A DNA stretch of 64,000 nucleotides from Aldersonia sp. NBC_00410 (GTDB lineage Bacteria; Actinomycetota; Actinomycetes; Mycobacteriales; Mycobacteriaceae), in contig NZ_JAPENM010000006.1 in assembly GCF_026342035.1 (NCBI RefSeq), forward strand, positions 248,001 to 312,000. Reading direction: 5' to 3'. The position numbers were made by a program, and so were the translations under genes. Shown one piece after another: positions 8,671 to 16,580 of this stretch (position 1 is the stretch's first letter; each line of letters starts with the position of its first letter). The notes beneath the pieces were generated by a model. That model was not told the origin of the DNA, did no database searches, and saw only the letters and a program-made list of their open reading frames with translations.

Positions 8671-9672
8671 GTGGAATCGAGAGCAACAGCGTCGGAGGAC
8701 TTCCGCAGCGTCGTCCTGCGGGGCGCCAACGTGGCGTCGTACAAGTTCGCGCTGGCCAAGTCGATCCTGACGCTCGCCGAGTCCGGCGCGACCTCGGCGT
8801 CACTGGAGGATCTCGCGGTTCCGTTCAGTCGCGAGCTGTGCGCGCACCTGGCCGAGGTGGATACGCAGTCCACGTCCCAGGGCAGCAGGTTCCTGGATGC
8901 CTGCCGTCACTTCAATGCCGGGGTGATCAGCGAGGACGAGCTGATCACCACGACGGCGCTGCTGGGCTTCAACAACGTCATCGACGCATTCCATGTGGTG
9001 GATCGCGCCGATGTCGGCACCCGGTTCTTCGTGGACGAACGGACCCAGACCCTGCGCGGTGTTCGGTTCACCGAGGAGCTACTGGAACTTGCCGCCGAAC
9101 TCGACCGCAACAACCTGCTCCTGGCGGAGGCCGAGTCGCGCTGGCGGCTGGTGGAGTCCGCATGGGATGAAAGGCGCGCTACAGGAGCGGTTCTGCGCGT
9201 GGCGTACGACCGGCCCAGCGAGATGATTGTGCGCGGAATGCTCGGGCACCGTCGCTCCATCACCTGGGTACGTCCGGGGTTGAGCGGCTACCAGGCCAGC
9301 CGCTGCTTCTACTGCTCGGCACCGATCACCCCACTCCTTGGCCTGGATCACTCCGCCGACGTGGACCACTTCTTCCCGCACATGTTGATGGCTCGAGGCG
9401 TCCTTCTCGACCTCGACGACGTATGGAATCTCGTGCTGGCGTGTTCGGTGTGCAACCGGGGAAGTGCAGGCAAGTTCGACCGACTGGCCCACGGAGACTT
9501 TCTGGAGCGGCTGTGGGATCGCAACGAACGCCTGATCAGTAGTCACCATCCGCTGCGGGAGTCGATCATCGCCACGACCGGGCGCTCGCCCGCAGCGCGA
9601 TTGAAATTCCTGCGCTCGGTGCAAACCCGCGCCACCGATTACGCCCGCGCCGATTGGAGACCGACGCAATGA
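8671..9672 (+). CDS. HNH endonuclease
   Basis: A 333-residue protein whose C-terminal third is a zinc-bound HNH nuclease. CFYC (C212, C215) and CSVCN (C258, C261) supply four zinc ligands, DVDHFFPH gives the catalytic Asp-His (D232, H233), and the Asn after C261 completes the HNH triad. The N-terminal two thirds are helical with no recognised domain. Start GTG 8671; the frame has no better start close by. The stop codon overlaps an ATG (ATGA at 9669-9672), a sign of a coupled downstream gene, but that gene is not intact. A nuclease of a defence or mobile system is inferred from the island context. Confidence 0.85.
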   Translation: MESRATASEDFRSVVLRGANVASYKFALAKSILTLAESGATSASLEDLAVPFSRELCAHLAEVDTQSTSQGSRFLDACRHFNAGVISEDELITTTALLGFNNVIDAFHVVDRADVGTRFFVDERTQTLRGVRFTEELLELAAELDRNNLLLAEAESRWRLVESAWDERRATGAVLRVAYDRPSEMIVRGMLGHRRSITWVRPGLSGYQASRCFYCSAPITPLLGLDHSADVDHFFPHMLMARGVLLDLDDVWNLVLACSVCNRGSAGKFDRLAHGDFLERLWDRNERLISSHHPLRESIIATTGRSPAARLKFLRSVQTRATDYARADWRPTQ

Positions 9673-10061
9673 GCGACGGCAAGCGCTCGTGCGCGACGGA
9701 TACCCGAGCTGATCCAGCGATCCTGGACGCACAGTTAGGCGTACTCACCGTTCGTCGAGATCGCTTCCCTTGCACTGCGATCCCAGCGGCGGCGTGTAGA
9801 CGGTCAGTCCGCGCGTCCTACAGAAGTGCGTCCGGTGGAGCCGTCCGCAGGCGCACCACTGCGACCCGACCAGCACGCGCCGGGGTCCGAGTCGGTGACC
9901 AGCGGGGCAATGCGTCGGGGCGTCTTTGGACCATCCACGTCGGGTTCGCCGGAATCACCAGCGCGAACATACATGGCGCTCCTCGGGTTTCAGTGGGCCG
10001 CTGACGACGGCCAGAGCCTTTTTTGGAAGCGGTTGACCAGCCCTGGATTAGGCTCCTGGAC
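9669..10061 (+). other. Probable decayed downstream gene or non-coding stretch
   Basis: An ATG overlapping the HNH stop opens a frame to 10004 (about 111 residues), but its translation is rich in Arg and Ala with no fold-like pattern. No other frame looks coding. I read this as the degraded start of a gene once coupled to the HNH endonuclease. Confidence 0.3.
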
Positions 10062-10775
10062 ATGGGACCTGGGAAGCCACCCACCATTGTTGGCTTGGTG
10101 ATCGGCTGCGCCGCCATGCTGACATTTGTCGGTTGTGAAGGAACGGAACTCGACGGCAATTCGTCAACGACCAGTTCGGCTGAAGCGAGTTCGACACCAT
10201 CCGAGCAGATTCTCAATCAACCGCTCGAATACAACGGAGAAACGAGGTTCGCCTCGTTGACACTGCCCCCGTTACCGGAACTGCCTTTGCCCGACAGCGA
10301 CGATGTCGGAGTATTCGAGTTCGGTGGGTCATGGGTCGGTACCCTGCGCCTACGCTCGGCATGCACCACCTCCGAGGGACACCGAAAGCAGAATCAGCCG
10401 CCGCTGTGGCGTTTCGTTGCTCAGTCCCCGATGTCCGACGATGTCTACTGGCCCAAAGTGGGAATCGACCGCTCGACCCTAGAAACAACCTCAGTCCCGA
10501 TCCAGGGAAAGATCGTTTTCGAGGACACGAACGACAACCTGATCGAGGCGAGCTATGTTGATACGGCGGGTCAAGTGTGGGGGCTGTCCCAGCAGGGTGT
10601 ATCGCAGATCAGCGATGACCGCCGTTCAATTTCCTTTAGCGGCATTACCTACAACGAGGAGATGTCCAGCGCACGCGGATCACGTGGGTCTATGACCGTT
10701 CGCGGCACGATTAAGTGCGCAGACCCCATGCCTACCACGCTGCCAACGCGGTGGACCGACGTGCCATGGAACTAG
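10062..10775 (+). CDS. Putative secreted lipoprotein, unknown function
   Basis: From ATG 10062 the protein starts with a short basic-polar region, a hydrophobic stretch (IVGLVIGCAAMLTF) and a lipobox-like FVGC, so Cys25 is likely lipidated and the protein anchored outside the membrane. A Ser/Thr-rich linker follows, then a beta-rich domain with three Trp-containing strands (FGGSWVGTLRL, VWGLSQ) and two Cys (SACTT and IKCAD) that could pair. No family is recognised. An in-frame upstream start at 10023 would bury the signal sequence and is less likely. Confidence 0.55.
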   Translation: MGPGKPPTIVGLVIGCAAMLTFVGCEGTELDGNSSTTSSAEASSTPSEQILNQPLEYNGETRFASLTLPPLPELPLPDSDDVGVFEFGGSWVGTLRLRSACTTSEGHRKQNQPPLWRFVAQSPMSDDVYWPKVGIDRSTLETTSVPIQGKIVFEDTNDNLIEASYVDTAGQVWGLSQQGVSQISDDRRSISFSGITYNEEMSSARGSRGSMTVRGTIKCADPMPTTLPTRWTDVPWN

Positions 10776-11039
10776 CGCGGCGTCAGTGGGCGATCCCGCC
10801 ATCGCTTCCTGCGCTTCGGGCTGGGCCAGCATCGACTCGATCACCTCGATGACCACCGCGTCGATGGCACCACCTTTGCGGCCCAGGTAGGACAGCGCCG
10901 AGTAGCCCGACACCCAGGGCAGCGGCACCACCGGCGGGCCAGCGGGTTCCCCCGACAGCCACTTAAGGGGACGCCCGTGTCACCGCCGAGATCGAGCACC
11001 AACTTCTATCCGCACCCGCCAATGCACGCCAGGATTCGG

Positions 11040-11480
11040 TCACCAGTCGTCGCTCGCTTCCTCATAGCCGTTGTCCGGTTCACAGTCCTCATCGAGATCG
11101 TCGGCGTCGGTGCCGACCGTCGTGTCGAGCGCCGGGGAGTCGTCGAGCTTGTCCAGGATCTGCGACCACATCGCAGGCGGCACCGTCGTCCGGACCGCCT
11201 CGCCGATCTGGGCCACCTGTTTCTGGAGGCGGGTCAGGTCCGGTTGCGCTTGCTGGGTGTCGAGCAGTGCCTGGAGTTTCCCGGCTGCGGCGATTCCGGT
11301 GGACATCGAGATGTCGCAGGTCGATCCCCCACTCGGTGCGAGCGGAGATAAGCGCGGCCACGCCATCGATCACAGCGTCGCCACCGACGAGGACTGTCTG
11401 TCAATCTTGATAAGGAACGTCTTGAAGGTCAGCGAGGAGTCAGGGAACACTGTTGTCTCGGACGTGAAATGAGTTTTGCC
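11040..11480 (-). pseudogene. Decayed gene of unknown family
   Basis: On the minus strand three frames in turn read like protein. Near 11480-11390 one gives FPDSSLTFKTFLIKIDRQ, then a second gives VIDGVAALISARTEWGIDLRHLD, then a third, open from 11366 to the stop at 11040, gives GIAAAGKLQALLDTQQ, RLQKQVAQIGEAV and an acidic tail. The switches suggest two frameshifts in one former gene. No family is recognised. Between 10776 and 11039 I see only short fragments, including a minus-strand frame with AIDAVVIEVIESMLAQPE. Confidence 0.35.
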
Positions 11481-11541
11481 GCATGCTGTCTCGGTCGCAA
11501 CGACGATTTCGCGACCTGTGGATAACCGTCATCTTGACTGT

Positions 11542-12432
11542 TCAGTCGATTCTGACGAGATGGGCCTGGTTATCGCTCGTACGGTCGCAACGCCAGAGAG
11601 CCACATCCGACCGCCGCTTGACGGCCTCGATCAAGCCGCGTGTGCACGAGTTACCCCAAACGATGTGACCCAGCCAGTTGCCGCCACGGTCGCGCCTGAG
11701 TCCTTCGAGGTAGCGATCGAGCTGGACGAGAGTCGCGCTGGTGGCCACCAACTTGAACTCAGCCACAGCTCGGTCCGGCTCGCTGAACAGGTCGTACCGG
11801 TCTTCAGTTCCCCACCCAACCTCCGCCTGTGGTTTCTGGCGGAACATACCTTGCCATGCTTCCGTATTCAGCACGACGTCCCGCATCGGTCCTTCCAAAC
11901 CCCAGACCTGACTGGCCCGGTTCCAGATCAATCCTTGGTCGGTGAAGTTCACTTCCGGCAGGAGGATCACCGGCGGAAGTGGATCGTCGAGGAGCGAGGC
12001 AATGCCTTCCGCTTGGCTGACCGATATGTTCTGGGTGCTTCGGGGCACACCCGGCTTGCCGAACAGTTTTTCCAGGCTGCCGAGCCTAGATAGCTCGGAC
12101 CGAGGCAAAGGACGACGCAGGGGGCGAAATATGCAGGGTGCGGAGCGGCCAAAATTCTCGGTGGGGAAAGTCGGCCCCTGGAAGTCCACCAGTGCAGTGA
12201 TTCCGTCGCCGCTCTCGTAGACGAACCCCCGCTCGCCACGGACGGTCCGCTTCAAGCAGGCCCCGATCCCCAAGGATTCCTCCCACCTCTTGGTGGGGAA
12301 GAAGTCCCAGTCTGTGTTCTCTGGTCGCCAAACCAAGAGTTGATCAGGCAGCATTCCGATGGTTCCCTGCGTCAATCCGCCCTGGGCGAGGAGAGCCTCC
12401 TCGAACTCTTGAATCTCTGCTCGGGTTGGCAC
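11542..12432 (-). CDS. Protein with a C-terminal NucS/DUF91-like PD-(D/E)XK motif
   Basis: About 296 residues from GTG 12432, which has a GAGG element seven bases upstream (the frame itself opens at 12477). The N-terminal two thirds match no family I know. The C-terminal part reads RYDLF, then AVAEFKL and QLDRYLEGL. An Asp, a strand with E-x-K and a helix with a Gln and Tyr form the DUF91/NucS-like nuclease core (usually R-x-D ... E-x-K ... QLLRY). The role could be restriction or repair, but activity is only inferred. It reads opposite to its neighbours and sits between decayed sequences. Confidence 0.5.
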   Translation of the reverse strand: MPTRAEIQEFEEALLAQGGLTQGTIGMLPDQLLVWRPENTDWDFFPTKRWEESLGIGACLKRTVRGERGFVYESGDGITALVDFQGPTFPTENFGRSAPCIFRPLRRPLPRSELSRLGSLEKLFGKPGVPRSTQNISVSQAEGIASLLDDPLPPVILLPEVNFTDQGLIWNRASQVWGLEGPMRDVVLNTEAWQGMFRQKPQAEVGWGTEDRYDLFSEPDRAVAEFKLVATSATLVQLDRYLEGLRRDRGGNWLGHIVWGNSCTRGLIEAVKRRSDVALWRCDRTSDNQAHLVRID

Positions 12433-12564
12433 TCGGCACCTCAACAATCTGTCTGCGGGATTTTGGTCAGAGCACAAGCTAGATCAGCCGTACGACAAGC
12501 ACTGGACCGCCTCCAAAAATGTCCCGCAGACGGTCATCGACACCGTGCTCGCCGTCACCGGAAC

Positions 12565-12860
12565 CCAGCTCGGCTATGGGGGGGTTAGCACGGCGCATTA
12601 GTCCCTCGACCAGCAGATGGATGCGCTGACAGCAGCGGGTGTTCACGCCGCCCGCATTTACTCGGACAAGCTGTGGGGAACTTCGACCCGCCAGCAGCGG
12701 CCTGGCTGCGCTCCTCGACTACGCAAGGCAAGGCGATGCCATCGTCGTGGTCGGTATTGACCGTCTTGGCCGCAACGCCGCCGAGGTCATGATGACGATC
12801 CGCGATCTTTGCGAGCGTGGCATCGTGCTGCGGTCAATCGCGACACCCCTTCGCGGTTGA
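12565..12860 (+). pseudogene. Serine recombinase, N-terminal fragment
   Basis: The sequence encodes a resolvase catalytic domain in pieces: [20 protein letters not shown], then after a one-base shift [27 protein letters not shown] and RGIVLRSI. The expected YARVST start is only hinted at near 12574 and is followed by an in-frame TAG. The reading frame then runs into sequence that is antisense to the 3' end of the GIY-YIG gene. The lesions (stop, frameshift, loss of the rest of the domain) show it is inactive. Confidence 0.8.
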
Positions 12861-13335
12861 GCAGATTCGGCGAGATGCCCCCGGCCACGCCTATGAGCAG
12901 GTACTCCAAGAATGACAACGAGGTCGGGCCGAACTCTTCCCACACCCCGACTTGCGACGAATCCCACGCGGTCGCCCAAAAGTACACAGGTCGGTGCAGC
13001 TTCGTCGTGCCGTCGATGAACAGACACTTAGCCCATGCCCGATACTTCGGCAACTTCTTGACTTCTTCATGGCCCGGTAGCACGCAAGCACTCAGGTCAC
13101 CGATGTGGTAGGCGTAATTGTCTCCCCAACGAGCGAAGAACGACTTGTTCTTGTGCAGGTTGATGATGTTGGCGGACAGGTTGCCGGAGTTCTTCCCAAC
13201 GGTTTCTGCCTTACCGATGTACAGAGGCACGAACCCGCCGTCCTCCTCCCACCCCATCATGTAAAGCATCCCGTCTAGATGATTGATGGCATCGCTTTCC
13301 CAGTCCCGGACTAGGTCGTCGGTGACAGACAGCAC
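12787..13335 (-). CDS. GIY-YIG-like nuclease domain protein, 3' end fused to recombinase antisense
   Basis: The protein has LYMMGW followed about 12 residues later by LYIGKA, the two strands of a GIY-YIG nuclease core, then a helix region ([15 protein letters not shown]) and Trp/Tyr-rich segments. The last 25 or so codons (below about 12857) read through the antisense of the recombinase fragment, so the natural C-terminus has been replaced. Recombinase pieces flank it on both sides (12565-12860 and 13340-13561), which suggests a foreign insertion. Family assignment rests on the YIG motif and is moderate. Confidence 0.5.
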   Translation of the reverse strand: MLSVTDDLVRDWESDAINHLDGMLYMMGWEEDGGFVPLYIGKAETVGKNSGNLSANIINLHKNKSFFARWGDNYAYHIGDLSACVLPGHEEVKKLPKYRAWAKCLFIDGTTKLHRPVYFWATAWDSSQVGVWEEFGPTSLSFLEYLLIGVAGGISPNLLNREGVSRLTAARCHARKDRGSSS

Positions 13336-13339
13336 TCGC

Positions 13340-13561
13340 AGTCAAGAAGTCTCAGGGCGTTCGGCCGGGACGTCGCTCCGCGCTGCCCAGCGCCGTCGTT
13401 GCGCGCATCGTCGCCGATCGAGGGGCGGGGAAGTCGTTGCGCGCCATCGCCGCTGACCTCGAACGCGTCGGCATCCGCGCCGGGCAGGGGGCACGCAGTG
13501 GCGCGCGTCGAGCGTGAAGGCAGTACTCGACTCCCAGGACGCGGCAGCGCTGCGCGACTAG
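13340..13561 (+). pseudogene. Serine recombinase, C-terminal fragment
   Basis: Plus-strand translation gives LPSAVVARIVADRGAGKSL, RAIAADLERVGI and, after a one-base shift near 13490, QWRASSVKAVLDSQDAAAL before a stop. This is the typical C-terminal helix-turn-helix tail of recombinase-family proteins, where Trp and Ser precede a VKAVL helix. It may be the far half of the gene whose N-terminal fragment lies at 12565-12860, or a second recombinase. Confidence 0.65.
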
Positions 13562-14302
13562 GCAGCGACCGCGTGATGACGGAGCGGGACGAGCGTGTAC
13601 GCCTCGACCGCCAGGCCGTACTGGAAGGGGGGACGCAGCGTCGCTGCACGCGGCTGGGTGCTGACGAGCAGCCGACCGAAGGTTGGCCTACGGATCAACA
13701 GGTAACCTGATTGCCATCACGCGGCGTGTTCGACTCGGTCATCCGCCGTCCGTTCAGTTTCAAGCTTGTACGTGCAGACGGGGTGTGCGGTGGGCATCCG
13801 GTCCTGGATCGCTGCGATCGGTAACTTGCGCTCGCGCCGGCGCGAGACCACGGATACCCAAAGCGGATAGGTCGTGGATCATCTCAAAGTATTCGAGCGG
13901 CGAAACCGGTGTGTCTCCCACATTTGCGAGCGTTCGGAATCCCAGCACCACACCGCGGGGGTGTCGGTGACGGGAGCATTGTTCCCGCGCAGTCGGCGAC
14001 GTTACGAGATCGAGTTGATCGCCGAATCGACAATGTCGGATGCATCGCCGAACTCTCCCAGCGGGACGATGATCGCATGCACGTCGAGGATGGAGAAAGG
14101 GAACGAGGGCGGGGCGCCGTCGCACGGCAGCCGCCATTGGCGTTCGTGTCGCCAATCGCTTCACGGTTTCTTGCCAGGTTCTGAGTTGTGGAGCTGTGTT
14201 CGAACGACCCAAGGCGTCGGCAAAGGATTACCGGAGGTACGGACTGCTTCGTATGATTCGTTGCGCGCGTACCACACTGGCCCTCCTCCACGATCGTAGA
14301 TA
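13562..14302. other. No intact gene; possible multiply frameshifted minus-strand remnant
   Basis: The minus strand holds several protein-like stretches in different frames: LRTWQETVKRLATRT near 14170, FSILDVHAIIVPLGEFGDA and DIVDSAINSIS near 14090-14005, and TLANVGDTPVSPLEYFEMI near 13940-13880. They follow each other in gene order but not in frame. I cannot name the family. No tRNA or repeat is seen. Confidence 0.35.
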
Positions 14303-14890
14303 GTGTCCTTGTTCTACGCCGCGCCGCGCCTGCCGCGGCTCTACGGCGGGGATCCTGACTTGCAGCAAGCGATCTTCGATGCGGTGAGCGCAGGCAGACT
14401 CAGCATTGTCGACGGCGCGGGGACCGAAGTTGCCGTGACCGCACCTGGGCAGGTCAACCTGACGAGTACGGGTTTGCGCATCGCGCGGCCGCAACTGGCG
14501 ACCTGCCCGAATTGCGGTCAGTCGGCACACGCCGGTGCTTGTGACACAGCGGGCGTGTCAGGTGGATCTACAGCGGCAGCTGATGAGCAAGGAACCAGTG
14601 CGGGCACAGGTGCAACCGGTACCGCGACCGGTTCGGGCACTAGTGGCGGCGGTCAAGTGGCTGCGGTCGAACAGCGGATTGAGTTCTCATTCACTAGTAA
14701 CCTACTAGCGGGTGCGGACGCTGCTGACCGGTACGCGGCACTCTTCAAGGCGCTCTACATGGTTCTGGACGAACGCCAGATCAGCTACCTCCAAGGCACA
14801 TTGAAACTGGTCGCGGACGCGGCAGCTGTCGAGCACCTCCGGCTGCTACTCGACGACCTCGGCGTTTCCGCGACCGTCAGGGACGTCTAA
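14303..14890 (+). CDS. Unknown protein with a zinc-ribbon-like CxxC and a Gly/Thr-rich linker
   Basis: Three parts are visible in 195 residues. The first (about 1-65) is a small alpha/beta unit ending with LTSTGLRIARP. The second has CPNC and a later Cys (HAGAC), enough for a partial zinc ribbon, followed by a low-complexity Gly/Thr/Ala linker (about 85-118). The third (about 120-195) is helical and ends LLLDDLGVSATVRDV. The composition resembles the tail of a larger ATPase-type protein, so it may be a C-terminal fragment started at a chance GTG (14303) or TTG (14309). It is the nearest complete same-strand frame upstream of the caspase operon, 850 bases away. Confidence 0.45.
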   Translation: MSLFYAAPRLPRLYGGDPDLQQAIFDAVSAGRLSIVDGAGTEVAVTAPGQVNLTSTGLRIARPQLATCPNCGQSAHAGACDTAGVSGGSTAAADEQGTSAGTGATGTATGSGTSGGGQVAAVEQRIEFSFTSNLLAGADAADRYAALFKALYMVLDERQISYLQGTLKLVADAAAVEHLRLLLDDLGVSATVRDV

Positions 14891-15069
14891 CGAACCGTTC
14901 GACGACACAGAATCCAACCAAGAGGTGTACGAACGGACACCTCCGAGCTCCGGGGGCCCGTGGTACTTCGGAAGAACCTGCGATAAGCGCGAGAGGCAGC
15001 ACACCGCACCTTCCGGCATTGCTGACACGGCATCGACGTCGCATCGTTCCGCGGGGTACTCAAAGTCCA

Positions 15070-15246
15070 TTGACTTAGCTCTATTTGAGCTGCCACGCGC
15101 GGATCTGCGTGGTGAGAACGTCGGTGCCCATGTGGTTCGTCCGGGCGACGTTCAGCGGTGAGATGACCTCGTTCTACAAGGCGACGTTCAGCGGCGAGGA
15201 CGCCGCGTTCGCATCGCCGCCGACGGCCTCCACTCGCCGCGGCTAA
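15070..15246 (+). pseudogene. Pentapeptide-repeat remnant
   Basis: One frame contains LPRADLRGENVG before running off, and the next frame contains FVRATFSGEMTSF and YKATFSGEDAAFAS before a TAA at 15244. The ATFSG units match the repeat style of the pentapeptide protein at 6497-8617. Only about 45 codons remain and a frameshift separates the two parts, so this is a fragment of a related gene. Confidence 0.6.
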
Positions 15247-15740
15247 CCAGCCAACCGGCCATCGTCCCAGCGTGCGTATCTCCCGACTCGTAGGCACGCA
15301 CATGCGGAAATAGACCGCCCGCAGCAGAGCCCGGCAGACCTAATGGAATCGTCATCGCGTCCTCCTTTCCGAGGAACAAGCCGACACTATCGACGCCTCG
15401 GCCACCGATAGCCAGGCCTCGGTCAAGGCCCTGGTTCATCGTTCGGCAATGCCTTAGCCAAACCCCTGTCAAGGGGCGTGTGCAAGATTGAGCTCGACGC
15501 AGGCGTATGTCCGTGGCGCAGCCACGATTACGTCGAACTCGCCACCGCGGAACGAGTCGACTGTTCGAATCTCCTCGACTCTGCGAATACTGCAGTGATG
15601 TCCACCGGTCAATTCGAAGAATGCCCACTACAGTCAGCACGAGCGTCAGCACCCTACTGAGGTCTCACACTCCTGAGTCTCCGGATATTTCGGGGCGGCT
15701 AAGACCGATTTGGTGCGTGTTCTCGATCGGAGGTCCTTCT
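15247..15740. other. Upstream region of the hydrolase-caspase operon, no gene seen
   Basis: No coding pattern is convincing here. The hydrolase frame is open back to 15507, but that leader has no protein-like character. A promoter for the operon is expected in this stretch; I could not place one with confidence. A GGAGG ribosome binding site at 15729-15733 marks the real start. Confidence 0.5.
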
Positions 15741-16580
15741 GTGGCGGTTGTGGTTGGTGTGCATGGGATCGCGCAGGGGCGGTCGACGCCGGAACGACAG
15801 TTGAAGGTTTGGATCGACTCGCTGCGGCTGGGTATGGGGCGAGTTCCTAATGGTTCGGTGCCGACGTTGGCTGTTCCTTTCTACGGTTGGCTGTTCCGCG
15901 AGGGGTCTCACTACCTAAGTCCGGATGGGGAGCCGGAGGTCTTTGTCTCGGCAGAGGAGGCATTCGTCGCCGACGCGCTGGAGGAAGATCTGCGGGGTTT
16001 GTCGGAATCGGAGCTAGCCGAGTTGGACGAGAGCACGGCGACGCTGGGGCCCCCCGCAGTTCTGCCGCCGGCGTTGCTGCGCGGTGTGGCGGCGGTCGAC
16101 CGCCGTTGGGGTGGTGGGAAAGGTCTGCTGCGGGTGGGGGTGTTGCGTGAGGTCTATGCGTATTTGCATCGCACAGGCGCGGGGGATGTGATCCGGCAGG
16201 CTGTCCTTCAAGAGGTGGAGGGTGAAACTCGGGTCCTTGTAGGGCATTCGCTGGGCAGTGTGGTGGTCTACGACCTCGTGCGGCGTGGCCAAGTTCCGCA
16301 GGTGACCACGCTCGTCACGTTGGGGTCGCCCTTGGGCTTGGGGACGGTGCGCCGCGCCCTCGACGTCTCGTTTGCTGGATCTGATACGGGTGCGACGAGT
16401 TGGTTCAATGTGTACGACGAGTGGGATGTTGTGACGGGTGGAAGCGGTCTAATGCCAGCAGCGCAGGAGGATTTTCCCGTCGACAACGGTCGGAGTGATC
16501 CGCACGCATTGACCCGGTATCTGCGACATGCGGAGACGGCTGCGGCCATCCTCTCGGGTGTACGGGGTTCGGCGTCGTGA
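15741..16580 (+). CDS. Alpha/beta hydrolase (lipase/esterase-like), coupled to the caspase-STAND gene
   Basis: GTG 15741 has GGAGG seven bases upstream and the protein begins directly with the first strand of a hydrolase fold (AVVVGVHGI, an HG oxyanion-type motif). The nucleophile elbow is GHSLGS about residues 160-165, followed by VTLGSPLG, the pattern of lipases and serine esterases. A late Asp (VYDEWDVV) and a His (DPHALTRYL) could complete the triad. No signal peptide, so it acts in the cytoplasm. Its stop overlaps the start of the next gene (GTGA at 16577-16580), so the two proteins are made together. A toxic lipase effector of a defence module is inferred. Confidence 0.75.
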   Translation: MAVVVGVHGIAQGRSTPERQLKVWIDSLRLGMGRVPNGSVPTLAVPFYGWLFREGSHYLSPDGEPEVFVSAEEAFVADALEEDLRGLSESELAELDESTATLGPPAVLPPALLRGVAAVDRRWGGGKGLLRVGVLREVYAYLHRTGAGDVIRQAVLQEVEGETRVLVGHSLGSVVVYDLVRRGQVPQVTTLVTLGSPLGLGTVRRALDVSFAGSDTGATSWFNVYDEWDVVTGGSGLMPAAQEDFPVDNGRSDPHALTRYLRHAETAAAILSGVRGSAS

